A DNA stretch of 64,000 nucleotides, taken from Saprospiraceae bacterium (GTDB lineage Bacteria > Bacteroidota > Bacteroidia > Chitinophagales > Saprospiraceae). Shown piece by piece: positions 1-9,114 of the stretch (position 1 is the stretch's first letter; the number at the start of each line of letters is the position of its first letter). The notes beneath the pieces are model-generated. The model had not been told where the DNA came from. It saw nothing but the letters and a program-made list of their open reading frames with translations, and did not search any database. The DNA lies in the NCBI GenBank assembly GCA_028280415.1, contig JANQLV010000030.1:42128-106127 (forward strand). The letters are read 5' to 3'. The translations under genes and the position numbers were made by a program.

Positions 1-60
1 CTGCTTATATACTATGGATCAGATAATTTTGGAGAAGTAGAAGCTATAAGATCAGTTTAA
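1..60 (+). CDS. C-terminal end of an upstream gene (partial)
   Basis: Frame 1 is open from the window edge to a TAA at 58-60 and encodes about 19 residues ending in EVEAIRSV. It ends 31 nt before the psd start on the same strand, so it is probably the upstream member of that operon. Phosphatidate cytidylyltransferase often precedes psd in Bacteroidota, but this tail is too short to identify. Confidence 0.4.
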   Translation: MLIYYGSDNFGEVEAIRSV

Positions 61-91
61 TTGATTAGATTTGCTATACAAACATTCGATA

Positions 92-739
92 ATGAAAATT
101 CATAAGGAAGGACATAAAATATTAAGCACTCTTGGGGCGATTCTTTTAGTAGTAAACCTGTTAGTACTTTGGTTACTCCCATCAGTTTTGGTATTCTTTA
201 GCGTAGCTTCAGTTATAATTTTCCTATTGGTTTTGCAATTTTTTCGCAATCCCCCCAGAGAGATTGTCATTGCAGATAATAATATAGTTTATGCTCCGGC
301 AGATGGCAAAATCGTAACGATTGAAGAAATAGAAGAGAATGAATACTTCAAAGACAAAAGATTACAGGTTTCTATTTTCATGAGCCCAACTAATGTTCAT
401 GTGAATCGAAACCCGATAAGTGGCACTATAAATTACTTCAAATACCATCCGGGTAAATATCTGGTTGCCTGGCATCCAAAATCATCAACAGAGAATGAGC
501 GTACCACTGTTGTCATCGACAATGGAGAAGAAGAAATCCTTCTGCGTCAGATAGCAGGAGCTGTTGCCAAACGAATTGTAAACTATGTCAAGATTGGAGA
601 TAAAGTAGAACAAGGTGATGATATGGGGTTCATTAAATTCGGATCCCGAGTAGATTTGTTTCTTCCATTGAATGCTCAAATTGAAGTTAGTATCGGTCAA
701 AAAGTAAAAGGTAATAAAACGATAATTGCAAAGATTTAG
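92..739 (+). CDS. psd: Phosphatidylserine decarboxylase family protein (short, archaeal-type)
   Basis: Converts phosphatidylserine to phosphatidylethanolamine at the cytoplasmic membrane. The 215-residue length is that of the short psd family. An N-terminal hydrophobic hairpin (about residues 12-50) is followed by the family signature FMSPTNVHVNRNP and the C-terminal self-cleavage region KFGSRVDLFLP. By homology cleavage falls before Ser185, which becomes the pyruvoyl group of the alpha chain. An in-frame ATG at 71 would add seven residues (MLYKHSI); I prefer the ATG at 92 because MKIHKEGHK starts like family members. It closely follows another same-strand gene. No frameshift or missing key residue is visible. 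Confidence 0.9.
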   Translation: MKIHKEGHKILSTLGAILLVVNLLVLWLLPSVLVFFSVASVIIFLLVLQFFRNPPREIVIADNNIVYAPADGKIVTIEEIEENEYFKDKRLQVSIFMSPTNVHVNRNPISGTINYFKYHPGKYLVAWHPKSSTENERTTVVIDNGEEEILLRQIAGAVAKRIVNYVKIGDKVEQGDDMGFIKFGSRVDLFLPLNAQIEVSIGQKVKGNKTIIAKI

Positions 740-741
740 AC

Positions 742-792
742 TTAGCGTTAGACGTTTTTTATTTGTGATTCTTCAAAGCTGTCAAACGCTAA
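742..792 (+). terminator. Weak terminator-like inverted repeat after psd
   Basis: TTAGCGTT (742-749) and AACGCTAA (785-792) form a perfect 8-bp inverted repeat with a 35-nt loop, directly after the psd stop. There is no run of T, so it may only stabilise the 3' end. Confidence 0.3.
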
Positions 793-894
793 TACTTTCC
801 TCAGATAATTCCATTATTTTTCTCTTTTCTCGGAAAATTAAATTAATTTTTGAAATTATTATAAAAGCTATTTTCCTCAAAGAGAAAAACTACT

Positions 895-3774
895 ATGAGC
901 TCCTTCAGTACAATAGTGCTATTGGTTTTATGCATAACATTGGTACACAGCCAAGCCCCCTTGCCCGAACATCTTCGGTTAAATGTAAATAAAGCAGTAG
1001 AACTACAAAAAAGATTCAAACCTAAAGCCGCTTTAGAAATCCTTGAAGATGTACTTAAAAAAATCCAAAGTGATCCAACTAATAAAACTAAGGAGGTTGG
1101 AAAAATATATTATCATATCGCATCTTGTAAATTAGATTTAGCTGCCTATAATGAAGCTAAAATATTACTAGACGAAGCTCTACAAATATTTCAATCAAGA
1201 GATACGGTATCCTTAGAGATTGCAGATACCTATATGTTACTGGGAATATATTACGATTACATGGCAGACTATGACAAAGCACTTGCATATTATGACCTGA
1301 CGAAAAGCATGTATTTAAAATTATTTCCTCCCAATAACTATCGATTTGGTTATTTGTATAACAACATAGGGATTTGTATTTATTTTAAAGGAGATATAGA
1401 AAGAGCATTAGCTTTTTTTAATAAATCCCTTGCTGTTACGGTGGAAGCTTTTGGCAATAATCATGTAGAGGTTTCAAAAGAATTAAATAATATTAGTTTT
1501 TGCTATTCATCCACGAAAAAAATTGCCCCTTCAAAAAAAGTGCTTGACATTGCAATGGAGATCGTAAATAAGAATAAATTTATTGATTCCCCAAGAGGTG
1601 CAAATTCATTTCATAGCTTAGCATTAGTATATTTTTACTCAGAAGAGTATGATAAAGCTCTTTCTCATTTTCAAACCGCTTACAAAATCCGAAAAAAACA
1701 TCTCCCGGAGCAACATGATGAAATTGCTTCAAGCTATTTTATGATGGCAAGTATTTATGTAAAAATGGGAAAATTAGATCAGGCAAAAGATTATTTTTTA
1801 AAAGCTCAAAATATTTATATCGATATTTTTGGAGAAAAACATCCTGAAACGGCATCAGTATATACTCAACTTGCTTCTATCGAATTGAAAAATACGAACC
1901 TGGATGCAGCAAAGGAAAACATAAATTTTGCACTTTCCATTTTAGATTATGATGGAAATATTCCTATACAGAAAGAAGATAAATTTGATTTGAACATTCT
2001 CGAGGCTCTGGATCTTCAAGCAAAAATATATTTTAAGCTTTGGGAAAACACAAATGATATTATTGACCTCAAAAAAGCAAACCGCGCTTACCAGGACCTT
2101 ATTTTTCTCCTCAACAATTTCCGAAAGGGGTTTAAAGAAGATTTATCAAAGGAAATATTGGCAGGAGATTTTTTCCATATTTTTGATGGTGCGATAGAGA
2201 CGAGCTTTGCCCTATTTGAAAACACTCAGCAAGAAAAATATTTGCATGATGCTTTTAGAAATTGTGAATATAGTACCAGTTTTGTTTTATTGGAAGGAAG
2301 GAAAAATATAGGAGCAAAAAAGCTGGCCGCAATTCCGGATAGTTTACTGCAAAAGGAAAAAGATTTAAAATTTGATATTACTGAATTGGAAAAACAAAAA
2401 AGATATGAAGAGCAAAGAGAAAAAATAGATCAGAATAAAATAATTACCTTGGCAGGCCAAATCTTTGATCTAAAAGAACAGCTTTATCAATTAATAAAAG
2501 TTTTCGAAAACAAATATCCACGATATTATAAATTCAAATACGATATTAGTATTGTTGATATTAAGCAAGTTCAAAAACAAACCTTAGATCATGATCAGGT
2601 ATTAGTCGAATACTTTATTGGTGAAAATAATATCTTTACTTTCATCATTTCAAAAGATTCTTTTTTAGTTAAAAAAATTGAAAAACCTTTTCCACTGGAA
2701 AAGTGGGTGACAACATTAAAAAATAATATTATCCAATTCCAATACCCATTTAATCTGGAAAATGATTATCATGAAGAACTAGTTAATAGCGCGGAGGCAT
2801 TGTATTGGGAGATCGTCAATCCAATAGAAAAACATTTTAAAGAAAGACTAATTATTATCCCTGTTGGTGTCCTGGCAGAAATACCTTTCGAATGTTTTAT
2901 TAAAAAAACCGGCTCTGCCAGTTTTAAATATAAGGAGCATCATTACCTCTCCGAAGATTACGCTATCAGTTATTGTTATTCTGCAACACTTCTGAATGAA
3001 ATGATACAAAACAGGAAACCCAATGCCATTGATAACACCATAGCATTTGCTCCCTCATTTGAACAATTTGGTCAATCCAGTAATCTTAGAGATTTATTTT
3101 TGCTCCCTCTGGATTTCAATGAACCCGAAGTAGAAGAAATTGCAAATATTATGGGCGCAAAAAAAGTGGTTGGCGCAGCTGCAACTAAAGCTTCATTCAT
3201 GGAACATTTTCCTCACTTTAATATTATCCATTTCGCAACTCATGCCCAAGCAGATCAAACAAACAGCGAATTCAGTTTCCTGGCATTTTCAGGAATAAAA
3301 GATACCATCGAAAACGAATTACTCTTTGTCAAAGACCTTTACAATTTAGAGCTTTCCTCCGAGATGATTACTCTTAGTGCCTGCCAAACCGGATATGGTG
3401 AAAATCGTAAAGGAGAAGGGATCATTAGTCTAGCCCGGGGATTCTCTTTTAGTGGTACTTGCAATATTAATACTAGTCTCTGGAATGTCAACGATGCTCA
3501 AACCGCATCTCTAATGAAGTTATTTTACAAAAACATTCGCCGTGGATTAACCAAGGACAAGGCTTTACAAATTGCTAAAAAGCAACTCAAAACCCAACAA
3601 TACAATAATCTAAACGCCCATCCCTTCTACTGGACCGCCATGATATCAATTGGGGACATGCGTACCATGAACATTCCCTGGTCTCCCAATCGTTTGTTTT
3701 GGGTATTAATTTTTCTTTTAAGTGGTAGCATCCTTTTTCTTTTAAAACGAAGATTAAAATCCTCCATAAAATAA
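895..3774 (+). CDS. Secreted, membrane-anchored TPR-CHAT caspase-like protein (copy 1)
   Basis: A predicted caspase-like (CHAT, peptidase clan CD) protein of 959 residues. Residues 1-20 form a signal peptide ending near VHSQA. Helical TPR repeats fill about residues 30-370, a charged coiled-coil stretch lies around 480-540, and the CHAT domain covers about 640-915. The expected catalytic dyad is present: His783 in FATHA and Cys830 in LSACQTG, followed by the GEGIISLARGF motif. A C-terminal membrane helix (about 933-950) ends in a basic tail (KRRLKSS), so the enzyme domain should face the periplasm. It is a diverged paralogue of the proteins at 13320 and 35043, but has no sigma/anti-sigma genes beside it. 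Protease activity and substrate are not shown; some CHAT proteins act as scaffolds. Confidence 0.85.
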   Translation: MSSFSTIVLLVLCITLVHSQAPLPEHLRLNVNKAVELQKRFKPKAALEILEDVLKKIQSDPTNKTKEVGKIYYHIASCKLDLAAYNEAKILLDEALQIFQSRDTVSLEIADTYMLLGIYYDYMADYDKALAYYDLTKSMYLKLFPPNNYRFGYLYNNIGICIYFKGDIERALAFFNKSLAVTVEAFGNNHVEVSKELNNISFCYSSTKKIAPSKKVLDIAMEIVNKNKFIDSPRGANSFHSLALVYFYSEEYDKALSHFQTAYKIRKKHLPEQHDEIASSYFMMASIYVKMGKLDQAKDYFLKAQNIYIDIFGEKHPETASVYTQLASIELKNTNLDAAKENINFALSILDYDGNIPIQKEDKFDLNILEALDLQAKIYFKLWENTNDIIDLKKANRAYQDLIFLLNNFRKGFKEDLSKEILAGDFFHIFDGAIETSFALFENTQQEKYLHDAFRNCEYSTSFVLLEGRKNIGAKKLAAIPDSLLQKEKDLKFDITELEKQKRYEEQREKIDQNKIITLAGQIFDLKEQLYQLIKVFENKYPRYYKFKYDISIVDIKQVQKQTLDHDQVLVEYFIGENNIFTFIISKDSFLVKKIEKPFPLEKWVTTLKNNIIQFQYPFNLENDYHEELVNSAEALYWEIVNPIEKHFKERLIIIPVGVLAEIPFECFIKKTGSASFKYKEHHYLSEDYAISYCYSATLLNEMIQNRKPNAIDNTIAFAPSFEQFGQSSNLRDLFLLPLDFNEPEVEEIANIMGAKKVVGAAATKASFMEHFPHFNIIHFATHAQADQTNSEFSFLAFSGIKDTIENELLFVKDLYNLELSSEMITLSACQTGYGENRKGEGIISLARGFSFSGTCNINTSLWNVNDAQTASLMKLFYKNIRRGLTKDKALQIAKKQLKTQQYNNLNAHPFYWTAMISIGDMRTMNIPWSPNRLFWVLIFLLSGSILFLLKRRLKSSIK

Positions 3775-3984
3775 TTTCTCCTTTCGTTCGCAATTTGGGC
3801 TCCAAAACTTCTTACAGAGGACGGATAGCTCATTTTCTGTATAAAGTATATATTCAATATTTTAATATGCTTCATCCTGTTTTTTAAACTCTATATTCAA
3901 AAATTAACAGAGAATTATTGAAAGATTCATTATTTATTTGAAACTTCCACCCTGAAACATCAATGCATAAAGTAAAATGCGATA

Positions 3985-5058
3985 ATGCAAGGCAATAAAC
4001 CATCTAAAAAGAAACAACTGTTCTCAATCGGGGAAGCACTCACCGAGTATCTAAAAAGACAAAATCGATTCGTACACCTGCCTGTACAGTACAAAGATTT
4101 ACTTCGCTATGAAGCTTCTACAGAGCTACTCAATCAAAATGGAGAAAATACCTATTGGGAAACGGTCTACTTTCAAGAGTACGAACGACAGGATTTATAC
4201 GATAAACTAACCCGAATTTATTCTTTGCTCAAAGCTGACGGGGATCTCAAAGTACTCGAACACCTCGCTGTTGCCCGGGTTGACTTTTGCACTTTTGGTA
4301 ATACCAAGCCTTTTCGAATCAGGATCATTAACAGGCTTAATGATAACTATGATCATTTTTATATAAAAAAAGCAGATGCCAGTCGTGTATATGGTTTAGA
4401 GTTGGAATACCTCCTTTCTCCTAATAGCCTGAGCTACCTGGTGGACGGTGAGACACTCATCGAAGAACACATAGCAGGAATTCCCGGTGATGATTTCATG
4501 ATTTCCAACCTTCAGGAAAGTGATTTCAATCAGATCAGAATGGCTAAAGAGTTTATAAAGTTTAACGAACGTTGTTTCGTCCGCTTACTTGGAGATATGA
4601 GAGCCTATAATTATGTGATCGATATTACTCCCGATATCGAAGGCAATCAGTATCGAATCCGGGCGATTGATTTCGATCAACAATCCTATGAAGGCCGCAA
4701 GAATTTTTACCTGCCTCAGTATTTTAAAGAAAACAATCCAATTATCTTTCTGGGGATAAAACATATGGCAGCAGAGACGGTCAGACAATACCAACTTGAA
4801 GAGCGTAGCCTAATTGCAGGAAGAGTAAAAGCCTCTCTTAAACAAGTGAACGACTTATTCGATGTGATGACCAAAGATGAAATTTCTCAGAAATCCAAAG
4901 TTCTGCAACTCCGAGAAGAGTTAGCCTATCACCACAAAAACGATGTTTTCAAAAAACACACCCACATGGGTGAACTCGTTTTCACCAATATTAAATTGTT
5001 ACTGCAAAAAGATTTCAGGCAAAGTATTGTCTTCAAAGAATTAAGAGATAATTTATAG
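3985..5058 (+). CDS. Conserved protein with a possible kinase-like fold
   Basis: A 357-residue cytoplasmic protein without signal peptide or membrane segment; I recognise no named family. Its motifs come in protein-kinase/aminoglycoside-phosphotransferase order: a strand with paired lysines (FYIKKAD), an acidic helix (GLELEYLL), a hinge-like EEHIAGIPGDDF, a GDMRAYNYV segment where a catalytic loop would be, and RAIDFDQ where the metal-binding Asp would be. That reading is inference from motif order only. Its last six bases overlap the end of the convergent MBL-fold gene. The rest of the protein is ordinary in composition. Alternatively it is simply a Bacteroidota family of unknown function. 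Confidence 0.6.
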   Translation: MQGNKPSKKKQLFSIGEALTEYLKRQNRFVHLPVQYKDLLRYEASTELLNQNGENTYWETVYFQEYERQDLYDKLTRIYSLLKADGDLKVLEHLAVARVDFCTFGNTKPFRIRIINRLNDNYDHFYIKKADASRVYGLELEYLLSPNSLSYLVDGETLIEEHIAGIPGDDFMISNLQESDFNQIRMAKEFIKFNERCFVRLLGDMRAYNYVIDITPDIEGNQYRIRAIDFDQQSYEGRKNFYLPQYFKENNPIIFLGIKHMAAETVRQYQLEERSLIAGRVKASLKQVNDLFDVMTKDEISQKSKVLQLREELAYHHKNDVFKKHTHMGELVFTNIKLLLQKDFRQSIVFKELRDNL

Positions 5059-6039
5059 TGGTACAACTTCATTAATCCCCGGCAATAATAAATCAGACTG
5101 CTTTTCTGTCTCCTCAAAATATTTCTGTATCAATCGATAGGGTTCACTAATCGGTTCATTGGACAAATCGTAAGTACCATAATGCATCGGTAGCATTTTT
5201 TTTGCTCCAAGCGCTTTAAATGCATCATAAGCTTCTTTGGGACTGGTATGATTATCTTTCATCATAAATTCCGGTTTATAGGCCCCAATTCCCAAAATTG
5301 CTATATCAATATCCGGAAAAAGTTTTCCAATTTCCTTAAAATGATTTCCGAATGCTGAATCGGCTCCAAAATATATGGTCTTATCCCCTGCCTCAATCAT
5401 AAAGCTCCCCCACAAACGCCAGTTAAAGTCCTTTAATCCCCTTCGACACCAGTGCTGCGCAGGCAGATAGGTAATTTTAAAACCATTGAGATTCGTATTG
5501 TATATTTGATACCATCCGGCTTCCTGATAAGGAGTATTAGCAATCCATTTTCCAATTATCGAGTGCATGCGAAGGGAAGTAAGAATGACAGGATCATTAT
5601 GTTTTAATACAGTTTTAAGGCTTTTTTCATCACAATGATCCCTGTGATCATGTGAAAGTAGCACATAATCAATATTATTGAGCATTGAGGCCTGAAAAGG
5701 TATATTAACTTTCCTGGAAATAAAAGGAAGATCAAAGAGTACCGGATCCGTAATCATGCGTATTCCTTTCAACTGGATTAAAAATGAAGCGTGTCCCAGC
5801 CATACAATCCAGTCCCTTGCTTTATCCTGCAGGTAGTTCGTATCCGTAAATACTTCAGGTCTCCACTGATCCTGCTTTTTTTCTTTCCCTTGTGGATTCG
5901 GTGTCATTAACATTCGAAAAACCACTTTCCATTCAGGACGAAAAGACCGATCAAGATATTGAAACTCCTTTCCTTCAATCGGATTTCCCGGCCAATCAGG
6001 AAGTATCACCGGCAGTTCATCATTCTTCAAATATCTCAT
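5053..6039 (-). CDS. MBL-fold metal-dependent hydrolase, NAPE-PLD/UlaG-like
   Basis: A 328-residue metallo-beta-lactamase-fold hydrolase of the N-acyl-phosphatidylethanolamine phospholipase D/UlaG-like group. The zinc-binding signature is SHDHRDHCD, with His130, His132, Asp134 and His135. Upstream it has the family-typical WLGHASFLIQ and ITDPVLFD, and later LPAQHWCRRG and the metal-ligand region LPMHYGTYD. The N-terminal segment through RPEWKVVFRML resembles the lead-in of NAPE-PLD-like proteins, so a phosphodiester substrate such as a phospholipid is plausible but unproven. Its start overlaps the stop of the DUF3667-like gene by 4 bp, so the two are probably translationally coupled. No signal peptide; likely cytoplasmic. 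Confidence 0.85.
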   Translation of the reverse strand: MRYLKNDELPVILPDWPGNPIEGKEFQYLDRSFRPEWKVVFRMLMTPNPQGKEKKQDQWRPEVFTDTNYLQDKARDWIVWLGHASFLIQLKGIRMITDPVLFDLPFISRKVNIPFQASMLNNIDYVLLSHDHRDHCDEKSLKTVLKHNDPVILTSLRMHSIIGKWIANTPYQEAGWYQIYNTNLNGFKITYLPAQHWCRRGLKDFNWRLWGSFMIEAGDKTIYFGADSAFGNHFKEIGKLFPDIDIAILGIGAYKPEFMMKDNHTSPKEAYDAFKALGAKKMLPMHYGTYDLSNEPISEPYRLIQKYFEETEKQSDLLLPGINEVVPL

Positions 6040-6761
6040 CCGCCACTATTTTGCAAAACATAATTCATCCCCAGAAAAAAACCAATCATTACCAGAATCA
6101 TACTAAAAACTATTTGGTATATCAAAAGAATCACCAAGGTCTTCAAAATCCCTTTCCAAATAGAACACTTAAAAATTTGTGTATACATAAATGCTAAATA
6201 AGCAAAGAACGCTAAGAGATAAACAAAAGAAGCTTCCTCATATGCATATACAAACAAAGGAAAAGTGAAGATATAAAGCATTGTAATCAGAGCGGTTGCA
6301 TAAGCGCTTATGATCAAATGCTCCACAAAATTGTACCGGTATTCACTAAATAAAGCATAAGACCCTATTGCTAATATAGGCACACCTGCCAAAGTCAACA
6401 GGTTATAATACTGGGTAAATAACTCAGTGGCTCTAGCCATCAGATCATCAAATGGAATATCTTTCTGCGAAAAATCAAATTGATAAGTACTACTCGAAAA
6501 CATAATCGACTGAAAGTCGATAAACTTAACCGTCAAAAAGGTTGCGACAGTCGCCGTGAGCAGCAGGAAACCGATCGGTTTGGCAAGTTTTGATCGATCC
6601 TCAAAAAGATAGGTATTCAATGTAGTTCCCGGGCGAACAGACAAATTCCAAAGGGTATAACCAATCCCTTTTTCTAAATTGAGTATGCGAAATAGAGCAT
6701 TGCGAATGTACTTGGCATCAAATCTTTGAAGCGGAGTGTTATTAGGACCGTAGCCTGGCAT
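6036..6761 (-). CDS. DUF3667-like integral membrane protein
   Basis: A 241-residue membrane protein with about five hydrophobic helices in the C-terminal two thirds. The N-terminal region (NLEKGIGYTLWNLSVRPG followed by a YLFEDR segment and KPIGFLLL) matches the pattern I know for DUF3667, where GxxYTxxxLxxRPG precedes the first helix. Most such proteins start with a CxxC zinc ribbon; none is present here, so this is a ribbon-less variant. It is the first gene of a minus-strand pair and its stop overlaps the MBL hydrolase start (ATGA). Function is unknown; the coupling suggests a membrane partner for that hydrolase. Confidence 0.7.
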   Translation of the reverse strand: MPGYGPNNTPLQRFDAKYIRNALFRILNLEKGIGYTLWNLSVRPGTTLNTYLFEDRSKLAKPIGFLLLTATVATFLTVKFIDFQSIMFSSSTYQFDFSQKDIPFDDLMARATELFTQYYNLLTLAGVPILAIGSYALFSEYRYNFVEHLIISAYATALITMLYIFTFPLFVYAYEEASFVYLLAFFAYLAFMYTQIFKCSIWKGILKTLVILLIYQIVFSMILVMIGFFLGMNYVLQNSGG

Positions 6762-6817
6762 AAATGTTATTATTTTCTAAAAATCGGATTTCTCCCCTGT
6801 TTCAAAACGGAAAGTAT

Positions 6818-6825
6818 TATTTTTG
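6818..6825 (+). promoter_or_regulatory. Possible -7 element upstream of the DUF2911 gene
   Basis: TATTTTTG fits the Bacteroidota housekeeping -7 consensus TAnnTTTG and lies about 73 nt before the ATG. No clear -33 TTG was found at the expected distance, so this is weak. Confidence 0.25.
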
Positions 6826-6898
6826 GCTCGATTTATAAACTGAAAATAAGCAAATACTGTTTATTTGATTGAAATAATTATCACAAAATCAAAAGAAC

Positions 6899-7759
6899 AT
6901 GAAGAAACTAATATTATCCGCACTAGCGATTTGTACTCTCTGTTTCAGCCAGAGTTTCGCCCAAATCCAGACACCCAGTGCCAGCCCTTTCTCAAAAATC
7001 ATGCAGACCGTTGGTCTTACTGACATTACTATTGAGTTTTCCCGTCCCAGTAAAAAAGGCCGGGAACTTTTCGTAGATATCGAAAAATGGGGAAAAATGT
7101 GGAGAACCGGAGCCAATGCTTCAACAAAAATCGAATTTAGCGATGATGTAACGATAGAAGGCAAAGAAGTTAAAAAAGGAAAATATGCGATCTATAGTAT
7201 TCCCGGTAAAGAAACCTGGACAGTCATGCTATACAGTGATCTATCACTAGGCGGGAACATTGGAGCTTATGATACCTCAAAAGAAGTTTTGCGTTTTGAT
7301 GTTCAAACAGTCATCACAAATGAAGAAATGGAATCTTTCAATTTCATCATTGATAATTTAAAAATGAATTCTGCTGTGATCGGTTTTATTTGGGGGAAAT
7401 ACTATGTTCCTTTTACGGTAGAAGTTGATGTGGATAGCAAAGTAATGAGTGATATCGAAAAAGCTTTTGCCGGAGTTTCAAGAAATGACTACTATCAGGC
7501 GGCTCGCTACTACTACAGTGCGGGTAAGGACCTTGACCAGGCTTTGACCTGGGCAAAAGAAGCAAACAGAATTGCAGAGGAAGAAGGAAACCCCAGATAT
7601 TGGCAGTTGAGATTAGAAGCTCAAATCCAGGCTAAAAAAGGAGATTATAAAAGAGCGGTTGCCAAAATTGCTGAATCTACCGCTGCAGCACGCAAAGCCG
7701 GGAACAATGGTTACGCAGAAGCCAATGAAAAAATGGCTACTGATTGGAAAGGTAAATAA
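6899..7759 (+). CDS. Secreted DUF2911 domain protein
   Basis: A 286-residue exported protein of unknown function. Residues 1-21 form a signal peptide ending in SFAQ. The DUF2911 domain spans about 25-175 and has the family hallmarks SPFSKIMQTVG, IEFSRPSKKGRELF, WRTGANASTKIEF and KKGKYAIYSIPG. The C-terminal third (about 185-286) is alpha-helical and TPR-like (YYYSAGKDLDQALTWAKEA), as is usual in this family. It probably acts in the periplasm. It is monocistronic, with its own terminator directly after it. Confidence 0.85.
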   Translation: MKKLILSALAICTLCFSQSFAQIQTPSASPFSKIMQTVGLTDITIEFSRPSKKGRELFVDIEKWGKMWRTGANASTKIEFSDDVTIEGKEVKKGKYAIYSIPGKETWTVMLYSDLSLGGNIGAYDTSKEVLRFDVQTVITNEEMESFNFIIDNLKMNSAVIGFIWGKYYVPFTVEVDVDSKVMSDIEKAFAGVSRNDYYQAARYYYSAGKDLDQALTWAKEANRIAEEEGNPRYWQLRLEAQIQAKKGDYKRAVAKIAESTAAARKAGNNGYAEANEKMATDWKGK

Positions 7760-7798
7760 ACTTTGTTTGAAGTTCTTTTCCAGAAATCTGGAAAATAT

Positions 7799-7835
7799 AA
7801 AAGCTCAGTCGCGAATTGCGGTTGAGCTTTTTTTT
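7799..7835 (+). terminator. Rho-independent terminator
   Basis: AAAAGCTCA (7799-7807) pairs with TGAGCTTTT (7823-7831), with an inner CGC/GCG pair around GAATT and a T tract running to 7835. It ends the DUF2911 transcript. Confidence 0.85.
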
Positions 7836-7856
7836 ATAAAAAACTGAAAGCTTTCA

Positions 7857-7883
7857 TTACCTTTTTTTGAAACCTGTTATAAA
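7857..7883 (+). promoter_or_regulatory. ECF-type promoter-like motif (TTACC-N15-TTATAAA)
   Basis: TTACC at 7857-7861 and TTATAAA at 7877-7883 are separated by exactly 15 nt, the same spacing as at 12006, 16311, 22940 and 32663. It would start a leader of about 290 nt for the lipoprotein gene at 8184. Which sigma factor uses it is inference; the two ECF sigma genes in this window are the obvious candidates. Confidence 0.55.
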
Positions 7884-7941
7884 CGGATACAAGAGAGAGA
7901 TAAAGCTATAAAAACTCAGTGTGCCCCTCACTCTTTTCAAA

Positions 7942-8166
7942 ATTGACAATGATTAAATAAGTACGAAATAAGCAATAACTAAGCTTATTGTTTGCAATCC
8001 CGGATAGGCGCTGGCCCTGCATATCCCTGATCTTGTATTATTGAAAGCTTAACATTGTCAATATATATCAACAAGCAGCAAGGATAAGACAATTGCTAAT
8101 CCTTGCGCTTGTTTTTAAGAAAAGTAAAAAGGAGAAAGCCGAAAATCCTGTAAAGAGTAGGTGTTA
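7942..8166 (+). promoter_or_regulatory. Structured leader RNA, copy 1
   Basis: ATTGACAATG (7942-7951) and CATTGTCAAT (8053-8062) are perfectly complementary and enclose about 100 nt. A terminator-like hairpin follows: CAAGC-A-GCAAGGA (8072-8084) with TCCTTGC-GCTTG (8100-8111), then five T. The last part is the compact element: AGGA (8130-8133), a 12-nt loop GAAAGCCGAAAA, TCCT (8146-8149), then GTAAAGAGTAGG. The loop GCC can pair with GGT at 8160-8162, giving a pseudoknot. The arms differ in sequence from copies 2 and 3 but keep pairing. Confidence 0.65.
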
Positions 8167-8183
8167 AACAAAAATCTAAAAAC

Positions 8184-8786
8184 ATGAAAAATCTAATGCT
8201 TTTATTCATTACCACAACTTTCCTTTTATCCTCTTGTGGGAAAGAAGAAATTAATCCAAGTATTCAGGAGGAAATAACCGGAGGGGGGGCTGCTCCATTA
8301 GCTTTGAATAGTATTATAGCACAGGGGCAAATAAATAATTTAAACGAACAAGATGCTTTCAGATTACTTTCTCAATTGGATGAAGTCGATCAAGATGGTA
8401 GATTCACCTTTTCAAACAGTTGCTCAAATTACATAGAAATAGAATTTGATTTTTGGGATGATGTAACTATCGACTATGACGAATCTACCAATACCTATGA
8501 TATTGGTTTGGAGTTAGAATATAATTATGATGGAGGCAGTCCTTTCGACCCATGTATTGATCCCATTTGCGATTTTTTTGAATCGACCGTCCATGTAGTT
8601 GGGCAAGGGAAAAGGAATTTTCCTTCTTTCGCTAACAAGTGTATTCTCGGGTCTTTTGAATTCGGTCTGGCTACTTGGAGCCAAAGTATTACCGTAGAAA
8701 TTGACCTAAACCCAATTCTTCAGGAATTCGATTGTGACCCAATATATTGTGCGAAAGCTGAAGAACCACAATCACAAGAGAGTTAA
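8184..8786 (+). CDS. Lipoprotein of unknown function
   Basis: A 200-residue lipoprotein: the N-terminal hydrophobic stretch ends in the lipobox LLSSC, acylated at Cys17 by prediction. The mature part is acidic, with DFWDDVTIDYD and paired cysteines (DPCIDPICDFF, CDPIYCAKA) that may form disulfides. No named domain is recognised and there is no T9SS sorting domain. A long structured leader and a TTACC/TTATAAA promoter motif precede it, placing it in the same proposed regulon as the SprB adhesin and the metzincin. The acidic lipoprotein at 9115 follows and may be a functional partner. Confidence 0.75.
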   Translation: MKNLMLLFITTTFLLSSCGKEEINPSIQEEITGGGAAPLALNSIIAQGQINNLNEQDAFRLLSQLDEVDQDGRFTFSNSCSNYIEIEFDFWDDVTIDYDESTNTYDIGLELEYNYDGGSPFDPCIDPICDFFESTVHVVGQGKRNFPSFANKCILGSFEFGLATWSQSITVEIDLNPILQEFDCDPIYCAKAEEPQSQES

Positions 8787-9010
8787 TTGTAATCAAAGTA
8801 ATCCACTTAAAACTTTTTCATATAACTAAATCAACCTATTGGAATTGGGTTTAAAGTAAATACTTGGTTTTCAGGGCGAAGCTCACTATAAATTTCGTAC
8901 ATCGGAAGTAGGGGATGAAAAATAGCTAAAGCATCTGGAAATCAATGATTTCGCTTTATGTATTAGAATAAGTTTAATTCACTTCTCTAAATGTATAAGC
9001 GGGGAGTGCA

Positions 9011-9090
9011 GATTTAAGAGAGGTCTTAAATCCTATTTTAATAGAAGAACTTACCCCGGAGGAAGCCAAAAATCCGGTAATGGCAAGTAT
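9011..9090 (+). promoter_or_regulatory. Leader hairpin plus pseudoknot-like element, copy 5
   Basis: A perfect 9-bp hairpin GATTTAAGA/TCTTAAATC (9011-9019, 9024-9032) followed by CTATTTTA resembles an intrinsic terminator. It precedes the compact element: CCGGA (9056-9060), a 12-nt loop GGAAGCCAAAAA, TCCGG (9073-9077). Loop GCCA (9065-9068) can pair with TGGC (9081-9084). Stem and loop sequences differ from the other copies but pairing is kept. The rest of the 328-nt gap (8787-9114) shows nothing else I can name. Confidence 0.55.
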
Positions 9091-9114
9091 TTATTAACTT
9101 AAAATTTATAATTT

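Noticed and set aside
726..992. ORF of 88 codons overlapping the start of the first CHAT gene
   Set aside because: Low-complexity residues, overlap with psd and the signal peptide of the CHAT gene; a chance frame.
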